From Algicola sp. (GTDB lineage: Bacteria; Bacteroidota; Bacteroidia; Flavobacteriales; Flavobacteriaceae), in assembly GCA_018222915.1 (NCBI GenBank), contig JAAEZI010000002.1, forward strand, positions 1 through 64,000: 64,000 nucleotides of DNA. The letters run 5' to 3'. Position 1 is the first letter of the stretch, and every line of letters begins with the position of its first letter. Position numbers and translations under genes: made by a program. A model generated the notes under the pieces. The model was not told the origin of the DNA and made no database searches. It saw nothing but the letters and a program-made list of their open reading frames with translations. Below, in pieces: positions 28,614 through 37,484 of the stretch.

Positions 28614-29516
28614 ATGTTAAAAATAGCCTACCATCCCATCTATAAACACCCACTACCCGAAGGCCATCGATTTCCCATGCTTAAATACGAGTTATTGCCT
28701 GAGCAATTGCGCTATGAAGGTACTTGTACCGAAGCTAACTTTTTTGAACCCGAAGTACCAGAAGATACGCATATTCTTCAGGTGCATTCAGCAAGCTATT
28801 TAAACGATCTTAAGCAACTGACACTTGATAAAAGTGCGGCTCGTAAAATTGGTTTCCCACTGAGTGAAACATTGGTTAAACGTGAAGTCGTGATTGCTGA
28901 TGGCACCATAAAAGCGAGTAAATTTGCATTGGAACATGGCATCGCCATGAATATTGCTGGCGGTACACATCATGCCTACACTAGTCACGGTGAAGCGTTT
29001 TGTCTACTGAACGATCAAGCCATTGGCGCACGTTACCTTCAGAGAAGTGGCTTAGCAAAGAAAATTCTTATCGTAGATCTGGATGTGCATCAAGGCAATG
29101 GGACTGCTGAAATTTTCAGAAATGATGATTCGGTATTTACATTTTCAATGCATGGTAAAAGCAATTACCCCTTTAAAAAGGAAACCAGTAATTTAGACAT
29201 TGCTTTGGAAAACGACACGACAGATGATACATATCTTAACTTACTCTATGACACACTTCCGAAGCTTTTTTTAGAAGTGCAACCCGACTTTGTCTATTAC
29301 TTAAGTGGTGTTGATGTGATTGCTTCAGATAAACTGGGGAAACTGGGCATGACAGTAAATGGTTGTAAAGCACGTGATCAATTTGTGCTTGAGACCTGTA
29401 AAAAAAATCATGTTCCAGTGATGTGCAGCATGGGAGGCGGCTATTCACCAGACATCAAAATCATCGTAGAAGCGCATGCCAATACGTATCGATTGGCACA
29501 AGAACTTTATTTTTAA
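28614..29516 (+). CDS. Histone deacetylase-like (class II-type) hydrolase
   Basis: About 300 residues from the ATG at 28614 (MLKIAYHPIYKH); the open frame to 28575 runs through the terminator and is not used. It has the zinc-hydrolase motifs of the HDAC/acetoin-utilisation/acetylpolyamine-amidohydrolase superfamily: GGTHHAY (tandem His), DLDVHQGNGT (zinc Asp and His, about 155-164) and SGVDVIASDKLGKL (third zinc Asp). It removes acetyl groups from lysine or polyamine substrates in the cytoplasm; the substrate is unknown. It is a stand-alone gene. Confidence 0.88.
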   Translation: MLKIAYHPIYKHPLPEGHRFPMLKYELLPEQLRYEGTCTEANFFEPEVPEDTHILQVHSASYLNDLKQLTLDKSAARKIGFPLSETLVKREVVIADGTIKASKFALEHGIAMNIAGGTHHAYTSHGEAFCLLNDQAIGARYLQRSGLAKKILIVDLDVHQGNGTAEIFRNDDSVFTFSMHGKSNYPFKKETSNLDIALENDTTDDTYLNLLYDTLPKLFLEVQPDFVYYLSGVDVIASDKLGKLGMTVNGCKARDQFVLETCKKNHVPVMCSMGGGYSPDIKIIVEAHANTYRLAQELYF

Positions 29517-29526
29517 AAATCGAGGT

Positions 29527-30021
29527 TTAATCGTCTAAATTCCGAGTATTAGCCACTTCCCTATGAAGTTTCCAAATACCATCCGTTTTATCTTTTTTAA
29601 GAACAGCCAAAAACGTCGCTGTTAATTCTACTGATTTGCCCTCTTCATCGGTATAATAAGTGGAGCTCATTCCGAAATCATAAGCGATGCTGTCACTCAC
29701 AATAATGGTCTCTACGGGTCTCATGACTAAGCTATCATAATGGAATTGACCGGATGGATTTTTACGCAATTCTTTGAAAGGTTCCCAAGCACCACAACTA
29801 GGTGTTAAGGATTTCACATCTGGCGTGCCGTATTTTTGTAAGTCACTAAATCTATTTTCTCTGACGGCTAACTGAAAAGCAGTTCTTGTTTCTTCAATAG
29901 CAGCCAATTCTGATGCTATATCAATTCTTTGTTGTTCTGGCTGTTGAATTTCTTGTTGATCCGATTTTTCCTTACAGGAGACAAGCGCTAAAACTAATAA
30001 AAGAAGTCCTAAATTTTTCAT
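29527..30021 (-). CDS. Lipoprotein with NTF2/SnoaL-like domain
   Basis: A 164-residue protein with a lipobox LALVSC (Cys16), then a Gln/Glu-rich linker, and a C-terminal domain (about 40-160) with the alternating pattern of DUF4440/SnoaL-like (NTF2-fold) proteins, including DSIAYDFGMSSTYYTDEEGK, a TATFLAVLKK strand and the WKLHREVAN ending. Function unknown. It is convergent with the HDAC-like gene. Confidence 0.72.
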   Translation of the reverse strand: MKNLGLLLLVLALVSCKEKSDQQEIQQPEQQRIDIASELAAIEETRTAFQLAVRENRFSDLQKYGTPDVKSLTPSCGAWEPFKELRKNPSGQFHYDSLVMRPVETIIVSDSIAYDFGMSSTYYTDEEGKSVELTATFLAVLKKDKTDGIWKLHREVANTRNLDD

Positions 30022-30064
30022 TACGATATGGTTTAAGATGATTAATAAAACAATGTCATTGAGG

Positions 30065-32647
30065 TTAAGCTGAATTTCGACTGGCGTTTATATTTCCGAA
30101 GAGCGAACGTGTTACAATCTTTTCATAAATAGCTATTTGTTCTTGGTCTCTTTCCTCGGCTTTTTCCAATTCTTGAATTTTCTTTAAGGCATATTGTTGA
30201 ATGGTCAATAACGGTAAGACGATAGATTCCCGCACATCAATAGATGCCTTACCTGCTGGTTCCTCCTCCATGAGTTCTTTAGAGCCAGTGAGTTTCAAAA
30301 GCAGGCGCTTAGACGTTTCAAATTCTTCATAAATAATTTTCCAAAAACCGCCAAACTCCTCATCATCCGCCATGTATTTAGTGAGCTCAAAAAAGGATTT
30401 TGATAATGACATCATACTATTTTCAACTAAGGTCTTGAAAAAATTTGAACTATGATATAAATCTTTAACCTTCTCAAAATCACCCTGATCTTCATAATAT
30501 TTCAAGGCCGTTCCAACACCAAAAAACCCAGGAACATTTTGTTTTAATTGACTCCAACTACCCACAAAAGGAATAGCTCTTAGATCTTCAAATACTAATT
30601 TGTCGGACTTCCCGCGTTTTGATGGTCGACTCCCAATATTCGTTTTTGCATAATATTTTAAGGTACTCATACGCTCCAAATAAGGCACAAACATCGAGTG
30701 GTTTTTAAAATCTGAATAAGCCTTAAAACTCAAATTAGCCAAATCGTCCATGACTGAGATATTTTCCTTTTTCATGGCCAAATTAGTATCATTAAGTCGG
30801 TTCAAAATGCCAGAACTTATCAATTGTTCCAAGTTGTATTGAGAGGAATCTAAGGTCCCGAAATTTGAACTAATCGTTTGTCCTTGAATGGTCAATTGTA
30901 CTTCTTTATCTTCAATAGTAGGTCCTAACGACGCATAGAATTGGTGAGTTTTACCACCTCCTCTTGCTGGAGGTCCTCCACGACCATCGAAGAAAATAAC
31001 CGTAACATCATATTTTCTAGAGACTTCTGTTAGACGTTCTTTCGCCTTAAATATGCCCCAATTTGCCATAAGATATCCACCGTCTTTGGTTCCGTCACTA
31101 AAGCCTAGCATAATTGTTTGTTTGTTACCTCTCTTCTTAAGATGTTTTGCGTATGCTGGATTGGTATATAATTCCTCCATCACAGCTGGAGCATTTTCTA
31201 AATCCGTGATCGTTTCAAATAAGGGACCAATATCTATGGTAAGCGCATCATTGAATGCCACTAATTTTAACATGGCAAAAAGCTGCATCACGTGAAGTGT
31301 AGATTGGTTATTACTTATGATGTAGCGATTGGCTGCCTTTTCACCATTATTTTGTTGAATGGTTTTAATCGCTTTCATGGCATTAAGCGTTTTTAAAACA
31401 TCCTCATCCTCAAACATGGATACATCGACATCGCCTTTAATATTAGAAAGAATTTTGACTTGTTCCGATTCCGATAACTCATAATAATTCTTTGGAAAAA
31501 TGGTACTGCCAGCAGCCATAAGTCCATCTACCATTTTATTGAATACTGCAGCATGTGCACGACTATCTTGGCGAATATCCAAAGCTCCAAAGTGAAATCC
31601 GAATAAATGTGTTTTGTTGAGAAGGCTACTTATCTCATCCAAATAAAGAGATTGGTGTTCATTGATAACGACCGATTTAATAGCCTCTAATTCAGTCACA
31701 AAATCTGTCAATGTAATATCAGATTTTTCAGGTGTAATAAAAGCATTGTAGAGTTTTGCTTCCAAAACATTCAAGCGTTCCTCCACACCTCTAAACGTGA
31801 GTTTTCTTTTCAAACGCCTCACGTCTCTATAATAATTCTTAATAATTGTCTCACGGAGACGTTGTGCTACTTTCAATGTGATTTCAGGGGTCACAAATGG
31901 ATTTCCATCTCGATCACCACCTGGCCAAAAACCTATATTTATGATGTCGTTTTCTATGTGTCTACCATCAAAAATATTCTGTTGAATATAATCATAGATA
32001 CTTCCGAAGGAATAGTAAAATACGTTTTCTAGATACCAAATCAAACTGACGGCTTCGTCATAAGGTGTTGGCTTTTCGTGCTTAAAAAAGGGGGTTTTAC
32101 CCAATTGCGCCAACAAGTCATTGATGGTCAACAAGTCATTTTTTTTAATCGCTTTCGTTAAATCGGTAATAATGCCTAAAACGGCTCCAGGATAAAACTG
32201 CGTTGGATGTGCTGTGAGTACAATTCGAACTTTAAACTCTTCCAAATAATGCTTTAACTCCTCCAACTTGTTCTCTGACCTTGCAGATTCTTTAAGGCTT
32301 CTCAAAGTACCAATACCATCCATATTATTCACGATGGGAAATGCGGCATCCTCAATAGCATCAAATAAAACAACTTGACGCTCAATATACTGAATGAATC
32401 GAAACAATAAATTTATTTGGCTCTCCTTGGATCGTCTGGCTTGATATTTTTTAAAAAATGTCTCGACAATGGTGGTTGGATTGTCACCTGCTTTAAAACC
32501 TTTTTCGCAAGTCTCATGAAATAAAGGTAATAATACACCTGTTTTAGTGATGGTATCGAATGGCAAGGTCATGAAAATACTATTGTAAATTTGGTATTTA
32601 GACATCACATTTTGCCTGAATCGTGTTAATTTTGGCTGTGTAGACAT
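30065..32647 (-). CDS. ppc: Phosphoenolpyruvate carboxylase
   Basis: An 860-residue PEPC, close to the usual length, that fixes bicarbonate onto PEP to give oxaloacetate for the citrate cycle. The catalytic His lies in VLTAHPTQF (about 141-149), and the second motif is a glycine-rich loop DGRGGPPARGGG (about 553-564). GFSDGTKDGGYLMANW corresponds to the GYSDSGKD motif. The usual TAHPTE and GRGG-x-GRGGGP sequences are modified, and the C-terminus is RNSA rather than the usual QNTG, which suggests the divergent Bacteroidetes branch rather than damage. It is preceded by an AT-rich gap and is alone on its strand. Confidence 0.92.
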   Translation of the reverse strand: MSTQPKLTRFRQNVMSKYQIYNSIFMTLPFDTITKTGVLLPLFHETCEKGFKAGDNPTTIVETFFKKYQARRSKESQINLLFRFIQYIERQVVLFDAIEDAAFPIVNNMDGIGTLRSLKESARSENKLEELKHYLEEFKVRIVLTAHPTQFYPGAVLGIITDLTKAIKKNDLLTINDLLAQLGKTPFFKHEKPTPYDEAVSLIWYLENVFYYSFGSIYDYIQQNIFDGRHIENDIINIGFWPGGDRDGNPFVTPEITLKVAQRLRETIIKNYYRDVRRLKRKLTFRGVEERLNVLEAKLYNAFITPEKSDITLTDFVTELEAIKSVVINEHQSLYLDEISSLLNKTHLFGFHFGALDIRQDSRAHAAVFNKMVDGLMAAGSTIFPKNYYELSESEQVKILSNIKGDVDVSMFEDEDVLKTLNAMKAIKTIQQNNGEKAANRYIISNNQSTLHVMQLFAMLKLVAFNDALTIDIGPLFETITDLENAPAVMEELYTNPAYAKHLKKRGNKQTIMLGFSDGTKDGGYLMANWGIFKAKERLTEVSRKYDVTVIFFDGRGGPPARGGGKTHQFYASLGPTIEDKEVQLTIQGQTISSNFGTLDSSQYNLEQLISSGILNRLNDTNLAMKKENISVMDDLANLSFKAYSDFKNHSMFVPYLERMSTLKYYAKTNIGSRPSKRGKSDKLVFEDLRAIPFVGSWSQLKQNVPGFFGVGTALKYYEDQGDFEKVKDLYHSSNFFKTLVENSMMSLSKSFFELTKYMADDEEFGGFWKIIYEEFETSKRLLLKLTGSKELMEEEPAGKASIDVRESIVLPLLTIQQYALKKIQELEKAEERDQEQIAIYEKIVTRSLFGNINASRNSA

Positions 32648-32778
32648 TAAGTATCGTTTTCCATAAAGATAAGCAAGGACATTGGCTTAGATAAATAATT
32701 TGATGTTTTTATGAAATTCTTAAAATATTGACCTTAAATTGAAAAAAAATTAATGAATTTAACTTGGATTAATATTAT

Positions 32779-32806
32779 TTTTGTAGTATATTTTCTATAT
32801 TAAAAA
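32779..32806 (+). promoter_or_regulatory. 28-bp upstream element, copy 1
   Basis: This begins within the -7-like TATTTTTG (32776-32783) and continues TAGTATATTTTCTATATTA then AAAA. A second copy at 35743-35770 matches at 26 of 28 positions. TAGTATA and TATATTA flank TTTTC as an imperfect inverted repeat (6/7). It ends 35 bp before the start codon at 32842. Confidence 0.5.
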
Positions 32807-32841
32807 TCCGATGGCCCAAAACGACCACTAAAACTGTATCT

Positions 32842-35205
32842 ATGAACCTTATAAAACCTGCTTTTTTTACGTTAGTAACCTTCTTATCAGTTATTCATCC
32901 GTTACGTGCTCAAGCACCGAGTAAGCTTATTACTGCCTTTGAAAACTACACAGAATCACCGAGAGAAGTATCTTATTTACACCTTAATAAATCACTATTT
33001 GTCACTGGTGAAACCATGGGTTTTAGTAGTTATGTTTTCGATAAGTTTGAAAAAAAACCTTCGGTACTTACCACCAATTTATATTGCGTGATAATGGATG
33101 AAAACGATAAGGTCATCAAAAAGCAACTGATTAAAATAACCGATGGTTATGGGTCTGGACAATTTGATATCGATAGTACTTTGACCTCTGGTTCCTACAA
33201 AATAAAAGCTTACACCAATTGGATGCGAAATTTTGATGAACACAACTATTATGTGCAAAGTTTTCGTGTGATCGATCCTGAAAAATCGCAACGAACCAAT
33301 TCAAAGAATATTTCAAACCAGATAGATGCTCAATTTTTACCAGAAGGTGGGCATTTGGTTGCTGAGACACAAAACACCATTGGAGTTATTGTTAAGGATT
33401 CTCTCGGATTTGGAATTTCAAATGTAGAGGGAGTCATACTGTCTGAATCAAATAGTATCGTAGGAAAATTTAAAACCAACCAATTTGGAATAGGTAAATT
33501 TCTGTTGTTACCAAAAACCAATGAACGCTATGTTGCCCAATTAAAAATTGATCAAAATACATATGATTTTCCAATTCAAAAAGCAGCACCTAAAGGAATT
33601 TGCTTATCACTTGCTACCATTGGAGATAAAGTAGCTATTACCCTAAACACGAATGAAGCTACCCTTTCAGAAATTAATAAAACCCCTTATCAATTAACAT
33701 TGCATAATGGAAAAACAATTAAAAGTATCGAGGTTGATTTTTCAGATAAGCTTTCATTAACTAAGATTATTACTGCCGATAAATTATTTAAAGGCATGAA
33801 TGTTTTCACACTGTTTGACGATCGTATGAATCCTATTTTGGAACGTTTGTACTTCAATTATAATGGTATTGATATCATGTCCACCACAGATACGTATACT
33901 GTTACCAAGAATATGGATTCACTCATGGTGTCTCTACCAGTGAGTAAAAACACCAGCAGTACTGGTAAAGTAAGTATTTCTATTCTTCCTGAAGCGACTC
34001 GCTCTTATAATCATCACAATAATATTATTTCTCAAACCTACTTAAGACCTTATGTAAAAGGCATCATTGAAAACGCAGCATATTATTTTAAAAATATTGA
34101 CCGAAAGAAGAAGTTTGAACTGGATAACTTATTGATTACACAAGGTTGGAGTAGTTACAACTGGACAAGCTTGTTTAAAAACACACCAAAAATCACTTAC
34201 AATTTTGAGAATGGTATAAGCTTAATAGCCAACGTGAACAATCGAGAAACTGGTCAATATCTTATTTTTCCAACACGTTTAAACGGTTCTGAAATTGTGA
34301 CTATTGAAGATGACGACAAGAATTTTGTCGTTAGTGGTTTCTTTCCTTTAGAAAAGGAACAGCTAAAAATAGGAGAGTTACAAAAAAAAGCCAAAATAGG
34401 TAAGCCTAGTATTTATGTACAATTCGGTCCGTCCAAAATACATTCATTCGGAGTTGTAAATGATCCTATGAAACAAAAGCAACACACCTTTGTTGGTTTT
34501 TCTGATTCCCAATCCATCTTTCAATCCTCTTGGGAAAATATTGAACAATTGGATGAAGTTGTTGTAAATGCCAACAAAAAAGAAGATCGTATTGAAAAGT
34601 TAAAAAAATCCGCTTTTGATCAAATAGATGTCTTTGATGAAACTAAAAGGCGAGCATTTAGAAATTTTGCAAGTTATATTATCACTCAAGGTTTTAATGT
34701 AAGACAAAGTTTGGGGTCTATTGTCATTACAAATCCGCGTGCCGTAGGGTCTGCAAGAACCACGCCTTTGGTGTTTTTGGATGGTGTTTTACTCACAGAC
34801 CTCAGTGTTTTATATAATTTCGACATGTCCATTGTTGATTATGTTCAGATAAATAAATTAGGGTTTGGAGAGGGTATAAGGGGTAACGCAGGTTCTATTA
34901 AAATATTTACGGACCCAAGTATTTCAGTCATTAGTAAATATGGTAAAACATATCAAGCATACGATATTCCTTTAGCTTTTAGTAGAAAAAAACGCTTTTA
35001 TACGCCTGTTTACAACTCATATACGAGTGAATTCTATGAAAAATATGGTGTTATTGGATGGGTGAATGAAGCGACTATCGACAGTACCAATACGATCAAT
35101 TTCTCAATATTCAATACAGGTACAGATCGTGTCAAAGTTTTTATAGAAGGTGTGACGAATCAAGGTGACGTTATTTCTGAAGAAAGAATCCTTGATTTAA
35201 ATTAA
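32842..35205 (+). CDS. MG2-like protein with a TonB-plug-like domain, no barrel
   Basis: A 787-residue protein with a signal peptide (about 1-24, ending PLRAQ). The N-terminal half has bacterial macroglobulin-type patterns (SREVSYLHLNKSLFVTGETMGFSSYVF; LTSGSYKIKAYTNWMRNF). Near residues 570-700 a TonB plug-like domain occurs (LDEVVVNANKKE, then TTPLVFLDGVLLTDLS and YVQINKLGFGEGIRGNAGSIKIFTDP). There is no downstream beta-barrel, so it is not a normal transporter. Such fusions occur in Bacteroidetes. A role with surface or periplasmic proteins is inferred; the function is unknown. Confidence 0.7.
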   Translation: MNLIKPAFFTLVTFLSVIHPLRAQAPSKLITAFENYTESPREVSYLHLNKSLFVTGETMGFSSYVFDKFEKKPSVLTTNLYCVIMDENDKVIKKQLIKITDGYGSGQFDIDSTLTSGSYKIKAYTNWMRNFDEHNYYVQSFRVIDPEKSQRTNSKNISNQIDAQFLPEGGHLVAETQNTIGVIVKDSLGFGISNVEGVILSESNSIVGKFKTNQFGIGKFLLLPKTNERYVAQLKIDQNTYDFPIQKAAPKGICLSLATIGDKVAITLNTNEATLSEINKTPYQLTLHNGKTIKSIEVDFSDKLSLTKIITADKLFKGMNVFTLFDDRMNPILERLYFNYNGIDIMSTTDTYTVTKNMDSLMVSLPVSKNTSSTGKVSISILPEATRSYNHHNNIISQTYLRPYVKGIIENAAYYFKNIDRKKKFELDNLLITQGWSSYNWTSLFKNTPKITYNFENGISLIANVNNRETGQYLIFPTRLNGSEIVTIEDDDKNFVVSGFFPLEKEQLKIGELQKKAKIGKPSIYVQFGPSKIHSFGVVNDPMKQKQHTFVGFSDSQSIFQSSWENIEQLDEVVVNANKKEDRIEKLKKSAFDQIDVFDETKRRAFRNFASYIITQGFNVRQSLGSIVITNPRAVGSARTTPLVFLDGVLLTDLSVLYNFDMSIVDYVQINKLGFGEGIRGNAGSIKIFTDPSISVISKYGKTYQAYDIPLAFSRKKRFYTPVYNSYTSEFYEKYGVIGWVNEATIDSTNTINFSIFNTGTDRVKVFIEGVTNQGDVISEERILDLN

Positions 35206-35223
35206 TCAGATTCGAAGTCGCAT

Positions 35224-35252
35224 AAAAAAAGGCTTTCTAAGAAAGCCTTTTT
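35224..35252. terminator. Bidirectional terminator
   Basis: An A-run, GGCTTTC, a TAA loop, GAAAGCC and a T-run form a symmetrical hairpin between the convergent genes ending at 35205 (plus) and 35271 (minus). It can end transcription from both sides. Confidence 0.85.
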
Positions 35253-35270
35253 CATGACAAAGGGAATCAT

Positions 35271-35603
35271 TTATTTCCCTAGCATTAAGAGTTCATTACA
35301 AACGATTTCAGTAGTATATCGTTTGTTTCCTTCTTCATCATCCCATGATCGATTGGTCAATTTGCCTTCGATTGCAATCTCTTTCCCTTTGGTCACATAT
35401 TCTTCTACGACTTTCACAAGTCCACCACGAACTATGACATTATGCCAATAGGTACGCTCCACTTTCTGACCTTCTTTGTCTTTGTAGCTATCATCCGTTG
35501 CTAAGGAGAATTTTGCCATTTTGTTGCCATCTGAAAAATTAATGATTTCAGGATCTTGTCCTAATCTTCCAATCAACTGTACTTTGTTTCTAAGTGTGTT
35601 CAT
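35271..35603 (-). CDS. ssb: Short single-stranded DNA-binding protein
   Basis: A 110-residue OB-fold protein. NKVQLIGRLGQDPEI at the N-terminus and the WHNVIVRGGLVKVVEEYVTKG region are typical SSB features. It ends directly after the OB fold (NELLMLGK) and has no linker or acidic C-terminal tip of the DDDIPF type, so it cannot recruit partners through that tail. It is therefore probably a second, accessory SSB; the main SSB would be elsewhere. It stands alone on the minus strand. Confidence 0.9.
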   Translation of the reverse strand: MNTLRNKVQLIGRLGQDPEIINFSDGNKMAKFSLATDDSYKDKEGQKVERTYWHNVIVRGGLVKVVEEYVTKGKEIAIEGKLTNRSWDDEEGNKRYTTEIVCNELLMLGK

Positions 35604-35742
35604 AATAAAATTTTTAATGTTAAACAGTTAATACTATCGAGTTCTGATGTTTCGACATTGCAAATATGAATAGGGAATCTATGACTATTCGGTTATTACT
35701 TATTTAAAATCGTTTGTAAATGTTTGCAATTTTATATTGACA

Positions 35743-35770
35743 TTTTGTAGAATATTTTCTATATTAGAAA
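35743..35770 (+). promoter_or_regulatory. 28-bp upstream element, copy 2
   Basis: TTTTGTAG, then AATATTTTCTATATTA and GAAA; 26 of 28 positions match the copy at 32779-32806. It ends 22 bp before the ATG at 35793. It lies in an AT-rich gap that also holds the upstream region of ssb. Confidence 0.5.
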
Positions 35771-35792
35771 CGCGTTTCGTTTTTAAACTTGT

Positions 35793-36167
35793 ATGATCAT
35801 GGTAAAAAATCAAAATTCTCAGAGAACATGCCCAGAATGTGGTGAAAAAATAGTTGGCAGGATTGATAAAAAATATTGTAGCGATGCTTGCAGGAATACC
35901 TATAATAATGCGCTTAATAAAGACATTAAAAACCTCATTCGAAATACGCACAATCGTCTTAGAAAAAACTATCGTATTTTAGAAGAACTAAATCCAAACC
36001 AAAAGAAAAAAACATCGCGCGAGCGTATGATGGGCAAAGGTTTCGATTTCAACTATTTTACAAGTATCTATACAACTAAAACAGGAAATCAGTACTTTTT
36101 TGTTTACGACCAAGGTTATTTGGCCTTAGAAGATGATTACTATGCCTTGGTTAAACGAGAACGTTAA
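35793..36167 (+). CDS. Zinc-ribbon protein of unknown function
   Basis: A 124-residue basic protein. Four cysteines form a zinc ribbon at the N-terminus (CPECG at about 14-18 and CSDAC at about 30-34), similar to the DUF2116/YacG-type knuckles. The middle is helical and rich in Lys and Arg (RNTHNRLRKNYRILEEL), and the end reads YFFVYDQGYLALEDDYYALVKRER. Either ATG (35793 or 35799) could start it. It looks like a nucleic-acid-binding cytoplasmic protein, but this is inferred from charge. It has the 28-bp element in front. Confidence 0.75.
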   Translation: MIMVKNQNSQRTCPECGEKIVGRIDKKYCSDACRNTYNNALNKDIKNLIRNTHNRLRKNYRILEELNPNQKKKTSRERMMGKGFDFNYFTSIYTTKTGNQYFFVYDQGYLALEDDYYALVKRER

Positions 36168-36217
36168 TTTGTAACATTCCGAACCTTTTCCATACCTATT
36201 ATTTAGAATATTTATAC

Positions 36218-36907
36218 ATGGAAACTCCAATCATCATCCTTTTAATTCTGAGCGTCTTGTCTGGCATTATTTTTTTGTCCTATTATTTCAGCAGAAAAAA
36301 AGTTATCATCAGAACACTTTCTAAAATTCCACAAAAACCGTCGTCAAGTCTTAAAACCAATGAGCTTTCAAAAGTTAGTGGCAGAGCCTTACATATTGAA
36401 CAACCCTTATTGGCACCATACACGAACAGACCCTGTGTATTCTATCAAATAAAAATTCAACAGCGGGTAAGTACTGGCAAAAGTTCGCATTGGAAAACCT
36501 TAGTAGAAGAAGAAAAATGTCAAGACTTTTTTATTGACTCTAATGGTGACTTCGTCATTGTAACACCAGCTAACCATCCAAAAAATTACATTTGCTACTT
36601 GGTTAAAGATAAGAAACAGTCGTCAGGAACATTTAATGACCCAACTCCTAAATTTGTAAGCCTATTGAAACGATACCATATCAACCCTGAAACTTATTTT
36701 GGATTCAATAAGCGTCTTCGATATGAAGAGGGTGTCATAGAAATTGGAGAAATGATTACAGTAGCGGGAATCGCCAAATGGAAAACTCTGAACGAACCAT
36801 TACCTGAATATCCCTATTCCAAAATAGCGACACTAGAAAGTAAGAATAAACAAAAATTGATTATCACAGATTTGCTTGAGGTCTTACCAAAAAGGCATCA
36901 CAAATAA
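36218..36907 (+). CDS. GIDE-domain membrane protein
   Basis: A 229-residue protein with one N-terminal membrane helix (about 5-24) and a cytoplasmic part resembling the GIDE domain known from the mitochondrial E3 ligase MULAN/GIDE: SGRALHIEQPLLAPYTNRPCVFYQIKIQ then a TLVEEEKCQDFFIDSNGDFVIV strand pair (about 52-120). No RING finger is present, so there is no ligase activity to expect. Bacterial members are uncharacterised. It lies 50 bp after the zinc-ribbon gene and may be in one operon with it. Confidence 0.72.
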   Translation: METPIIILLILSVLSGIIFLSYYFSRKKVIIRTLSKIPQKPSSSLKTNELSKVSGRALHIEQPLLAPYTNRPCVFYQIKIQQRVSTGKSSHWKTLVEEEKCQDFFIDSNGDFVIVTPANHPKNYICYLVKDKKQSSGTFNDPTPKFVSLLKRYHINPETYFGFNKRLRYEEGVIEIGEMITVAGIAKWKTLNEPLPEYPYSKIATLESKNKQKLIITDLLEVLPKRHHK

Positions 36908-36911
36908 GGAC

Positions 36912-37376
36912 TTATTTCCAATTCTGTCCTTTGAGTTGTATGGCGGCTTTTAAAATATCCTTTTGACTAATTTGTCCAACAAGTTTGCCGTCTTCAACAA
37001 TTGGAAACCGTCGAATCTTAGACTCTAAGAATTTATTAGCTGCATCAAAAACATTCATATTGCCATCTATAGTTTCCACGTTCTTTACCATACGGTTTTC
37101 AACTAAGTGTTGTTCCATTGGCATGTTATAATACCTGCTTTCACTGATATCTTTTAGACAATCTCCTTCAGAGATAATTCCAATCAATTCATTATTGCTA
37201 TTTACCACAGGACCACCAGAAATCTTATGTTTAATCAAAGTTTGGATCACTTCTTCCATTTGTTGTTCCGGTTTGAATGTGATGAGATCGCGCGTCATAA
37301 AATCACTCACCCGAAATGCAGCAGCTTCAACAGTGCTTTGCTGCTTTCGTGCGCCTTGAAAACTTTTAATACCCAT
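36912..37376 (-). CDS. Two-CBS-domain protein
   Basis: About 154 residues from the ATG at 37376 (MGIKSFQGARKQQ); an upstream TTG at 37382 adds two residues. It contains a CBS pair: VSDFMTRDLITFKPEQQMEEVIQTLIKHKISGGPVV and VKNVETIDGNMNVFDAANKFLESKIRRFPIVEDGKLVG. Such modules bind adenosine nucleotides such as AMP, ATP or cyclic di-AMP and regulate partners. No fused enzyme or transporter is present, so it acts as a free subunit. It converges on the GIDE gene. Confidence 0.88.
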   Translation of the reverse strand: MGIKSFQGARKQQSTVEAAAFRVSDFMTRDLITFKPEQQMEEVIQTLIKHKISGGPVVNSNNELIGIISEGDCLKDISESRYYNMPMEQHLVENRMVKNVETIDGNMNVFDAANKFLESKIRRFPIVEDGKLVGQISQKDILKAAIQLKGQNWK

Positions 37377-37484
37377 AATCAATTATTTTGTGTTGCAACT
37401 AAAGTTACTGAAAATTAGTGAATTAAACTAACCTTAATATCCAAGAAGGAATTAGTAAATTTGCAATATTAATTATGATGCGGT

